NCBI GenBank assembly: GCA_035547835.1
Contig: DASZTW010000007.1
Location: forward strand, 310,770 to 374,769
DNA from: Acidimicrobiales bacterium
GTDB lineage: Bacteria; Actinomycetota; Acidimicrobiia; Acidimicrobiales; Iamiaceae
Reading direction: 5' to 3'
DNA length: 64,000 nt
Part shown: in pieces, positions 60,039 through 64,000 of the stretch
How the letters are laid out: each line of letters begins with the position of its first letter
Position numbering within the stretch: position 1 is the stretch's first letter
The notes under the pieces: generated by a model
Databases searched by the model: none
What the model saw: only the letters and a program-made list of their open reading frames with translations
Told to the model about the DNA's origin: nothing
Translations under genes and position numbers: made by a program

Positions 60039-60419
60039 TTAGCGCGCCGTCCGCTTCGAGGCCGCCGCCTTCTTGGCCGGCGCCTTCTTCGCGGTGGCCT
60101 TCTTGGCCGGCGCCTTGTTGGCCGGGGGCTTGCCCTTCAGCGACGCGATCTGGCGCTCGAGGCGGGCGATGTCGGCCTTGGTGGCCAGGCCGAGGCTCGA
60201 CACGCTCGACCGCACCTCCTTGCGCACCTGCTCCACGAGCTTCTCGGTGTTCTTCCGGCTCCGGTCCAGCAGCTCTTGGGCGGCCTTCTGGGCCTGACCT
60301 GCCTGCAGCTCACCGGTCTTCACGAGGTCCTTCACGATGCCCTCGGCCTTCGCCTGGGTGAGGGCGGTGAACGCCACCCCCGCGTCGAGGTATCGCTTGA
60401 TGAGGTCGTTCTGGGCCAT
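60039..60419 (-). CDS. Phasin-like helical protein with lysine-rich tail
   Basis: The 126-residue protein is helical for about 95 residues (ALTQAKAEGIVKDLVKTGEL, TEKLVEQVRKEVRSSV, KADIARLERQIASLKG), as in PhaF/PhaI-like phasins. It ends in a histone-H1-like tail of repeated KKAPAKKA units. Such tails bind DNA, so it may link polyhydroxyalkanoate granules or another body to the chromosome. No PHA synthase gene is in the window. ATG 60419 has TAGCGT 6 nt upstream. Confidence 0.8.
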   Translation of the reverse strand: MAQNDLIKRYLDAGVAFTALTQAKAEGIVKDLVKTGELQAGQAQKAAQELLDRSRKNTEKLVEQVRKEVRSSVSSLGLATKADIARLERQIASLKGKPPANKAPAKKATAKKAPAKKAAASKRTAR

Positions 60420-60425
60420 GCAGTG

Positions 60426-60455
60426 ACGCTACCGGCCACGACCCCGTGCTTGCAA
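60426..60455 (-). promoter_or_regulatory. Promoter of the phasin-like gene (TTGCAA-N18-TAGCGT)
   Basis: TTGCAA (complement of 60450-60455) and TAGCGT (complement of 60426-60431) are 18 nt apart; the -10 ends 6 nt before ATG 60419. This is the most complete promoter among the leaderless genes. Confidence 0.55.
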
Positions 60456-60464
60456 AAGTTTGCA
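60451..60464. promoter_or_regulatory. Palindrome TGCAAA-AG-TTTGCA over the -35 region (candidate operator)
   Basis: The arms are perfect 6-bp inverted copies with a 2-nt centre, and the site overlaps the -35 of the phasin-like gene by five bases. Its AT-rich composition stands out. It may be a repressor or activator site for this gene. Confidence 0.4.
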
Positions 60465-60554
60465 CCCGGTCAGGACTCCGCTGCGGTGACCATGCAGACT
60501 CCCTGGACGGGTTGCTGGACGGGTGGCGGGTTCGCCGGGCCCGGGTGCGGTGGG

Positions 60555-61340
60555 TCAGCCGGGGGGCGGCGCGTCGCCGGCGAGGACCCGGGCCGTGAAG
60601 TCGGTCAGCGAGGGGTCGATCGTGTCGGGCTCGGGGTCGACCGGCAGGTCGTCCTTGCCGATCACGCCCGACAGCACGAGCGCCCAGCCGTAGCCCAACG
60701 TGCGGGCGAACGCACCGTCGGTCTCGGGCCGGTCGCCGACCATCCAGCCGGTCGGGCCGTAGCGCGCCCGGATCAGGCCGGCCATCGGCTCGTGCGGTTT
60801 GCCTGCCACCACGGGCGACCGGCCGGCCGCGGTGGAGATCGCGGCGACCGTCGCGCCGTTACCCGGCACGAGACCGCGTGGCGTCGGGTACGTGGCGTCG
60901 GTGCCGGTGGCGATGAACCGGGCTCCCTCGCGCACCGCCGTCGACGTTCGGCGGATGTGGTCCCACGTGACGTCTCGGCGGTAGCCGACCACCACCGCGT
61001 CGAACGGGCCCTCGGGCTCGGCGACGGCAACCGCGTCGACGACCGAAGCCCCCGCGCGCTCGACTGCCTCCAGCGTGCCGGGCCCACCGAGGACCAGCAC
61101 CCGCTCACCGGTCGAGAGGAGCGACGCGGCCGCCATCGGCGAGGTCACGAGGTCCTCGCGGGGCTCGATGCCCATCGCGGCGAGCTTGGCGCCCAGCGCC
61201 GACGCCGGCGCGTCGCTGAAGTTGGACGCAAACGCCACGGTGTGCCCGGCCGCCCGGAGCGCGGAGACGGCCTGCGCCGCGCCGTCGATGGGCTGGTCGG
61301 CGAGCCACACCACGCCGTCGAGGTCGCACACGATCACCAC
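60555..61340 (-). CDS. HAD-IIA (NagD-like) phosphatase
   Basis: A 261-residue HAD hydrolase of the NagD/p-nitrophenyl phosphatase group. Motif I is VCDLDGVVW, motif II ASNFSD, the C2-type cap lies between, and motif III/IV are AGKPHEPM and VGDRPETDGAFA. Substrates of relatives are sugar or nucleotide phosphates such as 2-phosphoglycolate or UMP. Rv1692 is the syntenic ortholog. GTG 61340 is used; a second GTG is adjacent. It diverges from the DUF1015 gene. Confidence 0.9.
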   Translation of the reverse strand: MVIVCDLDGVVWLADQPIDGAAQAVSALRAAGHTVAFASNFSDAPASALGAKLAAMGIEPREDLVTSPMAAASLLSTGERVLVLGGPGTLEAVERAGASVVDAVAVAEPEGPFDAVVVGYRRDVTWDHIRRTSTAVREGARFIATGTDATYPTPRGLVPGNGATVAAISTAAGRSPVVAGKPHEPMAGLIRARYGPTGWMVGDRPETDGAFARTLGYGWALVLSGVIGKDDLPVDPEPDTIDPSLTDFTARVLAGDAPPPG

Positions 61341-61366
61341 TGGCTCATCGTCGCATGACCACCACG

Positions 61367-61395
61367 TTGGCCCGCACCATGCGGCCTGCTAGCAA
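61367..61395 (+). promoter_or_regulatory. Promoter of the DUF1015 gene (TTGGCC-N17-TAGCAA)
   Basis: TTGGCC (61367-61372) and TAGCAA (61390-61395) are 17 nt apart, ending 6 nt before GTG 61402. The sixth base of the -10 departs from TAnnnT. Confidence 0.35.
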
Positions 61396-61401
61396 TGGCC
61401 C

Positions 61402-62598
61402 GTGCCCCGATTCGAACCGTTCTGCGGCGTCCGTTACGACACCACCCGTGCGCCCGCAGGCGACGTGACTGCGCCGCCGTACGACGTCATCTCGCCCACG
61501 GACCGCGCCGCGCTGATCCTCCGTCATCCCGACAACGTGGTGCAGATCGACCTACCCGACGAGGCCGACGGGCCGGGGCGCTACAAGGCCGCAGCCGCGA
61601 CGTTCCAGGAATGGCTGGCATCTGGCGTCCTGCGCCGCGACGCCGATCCCTCCTTCTACGTGTACCGGATGGACTACTCCGACGACCATCAGCGTCCCGC
61701 CCACACCTTGGGTGTGATGGGCGCCCTCGAGCTGTCGCGCCCGGGTGAGGGGCAGATCCTGCCTCACGAGCACACCACGCCGAAGGCCAAGTCCGATCGT
61801 CTCGACTTGCTTCGTGCGACCTCGGCGAACCTCTCCCCGGTGTGGGCGTTGTCGCTCACGGAGGGGCTCACCGACGCGTGTCGGATCGAGCGCGACCCCG
61901 ACCTGCAGTTCACGGACACCGAGGGGGTCACCCACACGCTGTGGAGGGTTGCCGACGAGGCCACCGTCGGCGCGATCCGCGAAGCCGTCGACGCCTCCCC
62001 GGTGGTGATCGCCGACGGCCACCACCGCTACGAGACCTCGCTCGCGTACCGCGACGAACGCCGCGAGACCGAGGGCCCTGGCGGGCCCGCCGACGCGTTC
62101 CTCTGCTTCGTGGTCGAGCTCGCCGACGACGAGCTCACGGTGCGGCCCATCCATCGACTGCTCGACGGGTTCGCCGATGGGTTTGATCTCGAAGCCGCAC
62201 TCGAATCGTCGTTCACGCTGGGCGACGTCGTGCCCGTCGACGACGAGATCCTCGACCGGATGGACGCGGCCGGCGCCCTGGCCTTGGTGCGGCCCGACGG
62301 CAGCGCCCGCCTGCTCGTGCCAGAGCCCGAGGCGTTCGACGGGGTGGCCGACCTCGACTCCAGCCGCCTCGATGCCGCGCTGGCCGACCTCCCGCCCCAC
62401 GAGATCCGCTACCAGCACGGTGTCGGCCTGATCGCCGCGGCCGTCGCTGGGTCAGACGCGCAGTACGGGGTGCTGCTGCGCCCGGCCACCGTCGCCCAGA
62501 TCCAGACCAACGCGCACACGGGTGAGCGCATGCCGCCGAAGACGACGTTCTTCCACCCCAAGCTCCGCACGGGCCTGGTGTTTCGCGAGGTGGTCTGA
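61402..62598 (+). CDS. DUF1015 family protein
   Basis: The 398-residue protein begins with PFCGVRYD and has VTAPPYDVIS, YRMDYSDDHQR, HEHTTPKAKSDRLDLLRAT and ADGHHRYETSL, all signatures of the DUF1015 family. The HEHT and GHHR stretches suggest a metal- or ATP-linked enzyme, but its activity is unknown to me. GTG 61402 is the first start and follows a likely promoter by 6 nt. Confidence 0.9.
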   Translation: MPRFEPFCGVRYDTTRAPAGDVTAPPYDVISPTDRAALILRHPDNVVQIDLPDEADGPGRYKAAAATFQEWLASGVLRRDADPSFYVYRMDYSDDHQRPAHTLGVMGALELSRPGEGQILPHEHTTPKAKSDRLDLLRATSANLSPVWALSLTEGLTDACRIERDPDLQFTDTEGVTHTLWRVADEATVGAIREAVDASPVVIADGHHRYETSLAYRDERRETEGPGGPADAFLCFVVELADDELTVRPIHRLLDGFADGFDLEAALESSFTLGDVVPVDDEILDRMDAAGALALVRPDGSARLLVPEPEAFDGVADLDSSRLDAALADLPPHEIRYQHGVGLIAAAVAGSDAQYGVLLRPATVAQIQTNAHTGERMPPKTTFFHPKLRTGLVFREVV

Positions 62599-62642
62599 CC
62601 TCGTGGTCGCCGACGCCGGCAGCGCCGACTGAGGTCGACCCT

Positions 62643-63656
62643 TCAGTCGACCGTCCACGTGGGCAGCGAGTGCAGCAGCGCCTCGAGATCGCCGGGGCCC
62701 CGCTGTTGCTGGGCCGCCGCCAGCTGTTGGTTCACGGCCGTGCCGTAGTCGACCCGATCGACCGCACGGAACACGCCGATGGGGGTCGGCTCGTACGGCC
62801 CGCGTGCGAGGCGCGACAGCATGAACGCCAGCGCCGGATCGGGGCGGGACTCGTCGTGCACGAGGATCTTGTCCTCGCCGACGTCGGCCACGTCGACGAT
62901 CAGCGCATGACCCTGGCCGTCGAGCATGACCCCCTTCTCACTGTCGGGCCCGAAGCGGACGGGCTCGCCGTGCGTGAGCGGGATGAGCATCGTCTCGCGG
63001 TTCGCCTTGCCGGTGATCGTCTCGAACGCCGCATCGTTGAACACGTTGCAGTTCTGGTAGATCTCGACGAACGCCGCGCCCTTGTGGTCGTGCGCCCGCC
63101 GGAACATCTCCTGCATGTGCTTGCGGTCCATGTCGTGGGTGCGGGCCACGAAGGTGGCCTCCGCGCTCAGCGCCAGGCTCACCGGGTTGAAGGGGGTCTC
63201 GAGCGACCCGAACGGCGTCGACTTGGTGACCTTGCCGGTCTCCGACGTGGGCGAGTACTGCCCCTTCGTGAGGCCGTAGATCTGGTTGTTGAACAGCAGG
63301 ATCGTCAGGTTGATGTTGCGGCGCAGCGCGTGGATCAGGTGGTTGCCACCGATCGACAGCGCGTCGCCGTCGCCGGTGATGACCCACACGTCGAGGTCGT
63401 CGCGGGCCATCGCCAGGCCCGTGGCGATCGCCGGTGCCCGACCGTGGATCGAGTGCATGCCGTAGGTGTTCATGTAGTACGGGAACCGCGACGAGCAGCC
63501 GATGCCCGATACGAACACGATCTTCTCGCGCGGCACGCCCAGCTCGGGCATGAAGCCCTGCACGGCGGCCAGGATCGCGTAGTCGCCGCAGCCCGGGCAC
63601 CAGCGCACTTCCTGGTCGGTCTTGAAGTCCTTCGGCTTCAGCCCCAGATCAGTCAT
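62643..63656 (-). CDS. korB: 2-oxoacid:ferredoxin oxidoreductase beta subunit (KorB-like)
   Basis: The 337-residue protein binds thiamine diphosphate (GDGDALSIGGNHLIHAL, near 95-111) and an iron-sulfur cluster through RWCPGCGDYAI and IGCSSRFPYYM. It works with the alpha subunit on 2-oxoglutarate or a similar acid and reduces ferredoxin. PVSLALSAEATFVAR and GVMLDGQGH follow. The ATG overlaps the alpha subunit stop by 8 bp. In actinobacteria KorAB can replace 2-oxoglutarate dehydrogenase in the TCA cycle. Confidence 0.95.
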   Translation of the reverse strand: MTDLGLKPKDFKTDQEVRWCPGCGDYAILAAVQGFMPELGVPREKIVFVSGIGCSSRFPYYMNTYGMHSIHGRAPAIATGLAMARDDLDVWVITGDGDALSIGGNHLIHALRRNINLTILLFNNQIYGLTKGQYSPTSETGKVTKSTPFGSLETPFNPVSLALSAEATFVARTHDMDRKHMQEMFRRAHDHKGAAFVEIYQNCNVFNDAAFETITGKANRETMLIPLTHGEPVRFGPDSEKGVMLDGQGHALIVDVADVGEDKILVHDESRPDPALAFMLSRLARGPYEPTPIGVFRAVDRVDYGTAVNQQLAAAQQQRGPGDLEALLHSLPTWTVD

Positions 63657-64000
63657 GCGTGATCACTCCCTGCAGCATGTCGGCGAGCTCGGCGGCACGG
63701 AACGGCATGCCGCGTACCTGGGTGAAGCTGATCGCGTCGACGAGGAACCGTGCGCGGACCAGCGTCGCGAGCTGGCCGAGGTTCATCTCGGGGATGACGA
63801 CCTTGTCGTAGCGGCCCAGCACCTCGCCCAGGTTCGACGGGAACGGGTTGAGGTGGCGCAGGTGGGCCTGGGCGACCGGGTAGCCGGCCCGGCGTACCCG
63901 GCGGACCGCGGCACCGATCGGCCCGTACGTCGAGCCCCAGCCGAGCGCCAGCACCCGGGCATCGCCGTCGGGATCGTCGACCTCCAACGGTGGGATGGAG
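63649..64000 (-). CDS. korA: 2-oxoacid:ferredoxin oxidoreductase alpha subunit (KorA-like), C-terminal part
   Basis: The open frame runs off the window at 64000, so only about 116 residues are visible. ALGWGSTYGPIGAAVRRVR, then VAQAHLRHLNPFP, and VVIPEMNLGQLATLVRARFL are the typical end of the fused gamma/alpha subunit, where domain II packs on the partner. The stop overlaps korB by 8 bp, so the two are translated together. Confidence 0.93.
   Translation of the reverse strand, partial: SIPPLEVDDPDGDARVLALGWGSTYGPIGAAVRRVRRAGYPVAQAHLRHLNPFPSNLGEVLGRYDKVVIPEMNLGQLATLVRARFLVDAISFTQVRGMPFRAAELADMLQGVITHD

Overview
The window is about 64 kb of very GC-rich, densely packed bacterial chromosome. 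It suggests a deep-branching actinobacterium, and class Acidimicrobiia is my best guess. The support is actinobacterial gene content (SteA/SteB, a GarA-like FHA protein, two GarA-neighbour MerR regulators, a TlyA-type methyltransferase) and gene orders that match those known from Mycobacterium tuberculosis. No rRNA, CRISPR array, prophage or insertion sequence was seen. One tRNA (Pro, GGG) is present. Taxonomy is an inference from content and synteny, not from a marker tree.

Layout. 1-6823 is an accessory-like stretch: the tail of an AraC regulator, a VOC protein, a small zinc-finger protein beside a palindrome, a DHA2 exporter, an adducin-type aldolase, a SnoaL-like protein, two overlapping membrane-protein genes and an LLM flavin oxidoreductase. 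6993-15501 is the glycine cleavage region: a tandem glycine riboswitch drives gcvP, and on the other strand lie gcvT, a ResR-like MerR gene, a DUF151 nuclease gene, a JmjC/cupin gene, an FtsR-like MerR gene, a zinc-ribbon FHA gene and gcvH. This is the M. tuberculosis Rv1826-Rv1832 neighbourhood with a JmjC gene inserted and gcvP inverted. 15597-23897 holds a sugar nucleotidyltransferase fused to a degenerate phosphomannomutase domain, a thiolase/OB-fold/CDP-alcohol transferase set, HIT, SRAP and DUF2156 genes, and tRNA-Pro. 23904-27471 is an rsbU-like, carboxyltransferase and HMG-CoA-lyase-like operon.

27630-61340 runs leftward in the order of M. tuberculosis Rv1692-Rv1713: HAD phosphatase, tlyA, nadK, recN, steA, steB, [murJ and three envelope genes], pyrG, nudix, xerD, [insertions], scpA, scpB, rluB, aroH-tyrA-aroA, cmk, plsC, [ispH and others], der. 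The bracketed envelope genes sit inside one overlapping operon with steA/steB. They encode MurJ, two paralogous large membrane proteins with alkaline-phosphatase-like ectodomains (one fused to a GT2 glycosyltransferase) and a MraY-like phosphoglycosyltransferase. I regard this as the best candidate for an undescribed system, perhaps building or modifying an envelope glycan. The right end carries a DUF1015 gene and the korAB oxidoreductase genes.

Transcription. Seventeen genes have a TAnnnT hexamer 6-10 nt before the start codon with no room for a ribosome binding site, which points to pervasive leaderless mRNAs. In three cases the stop codon of the upstream gene is itself the start of the -10 box, always with a 10-nt gap. 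At one divergent pair the two -10 boxes overlap.
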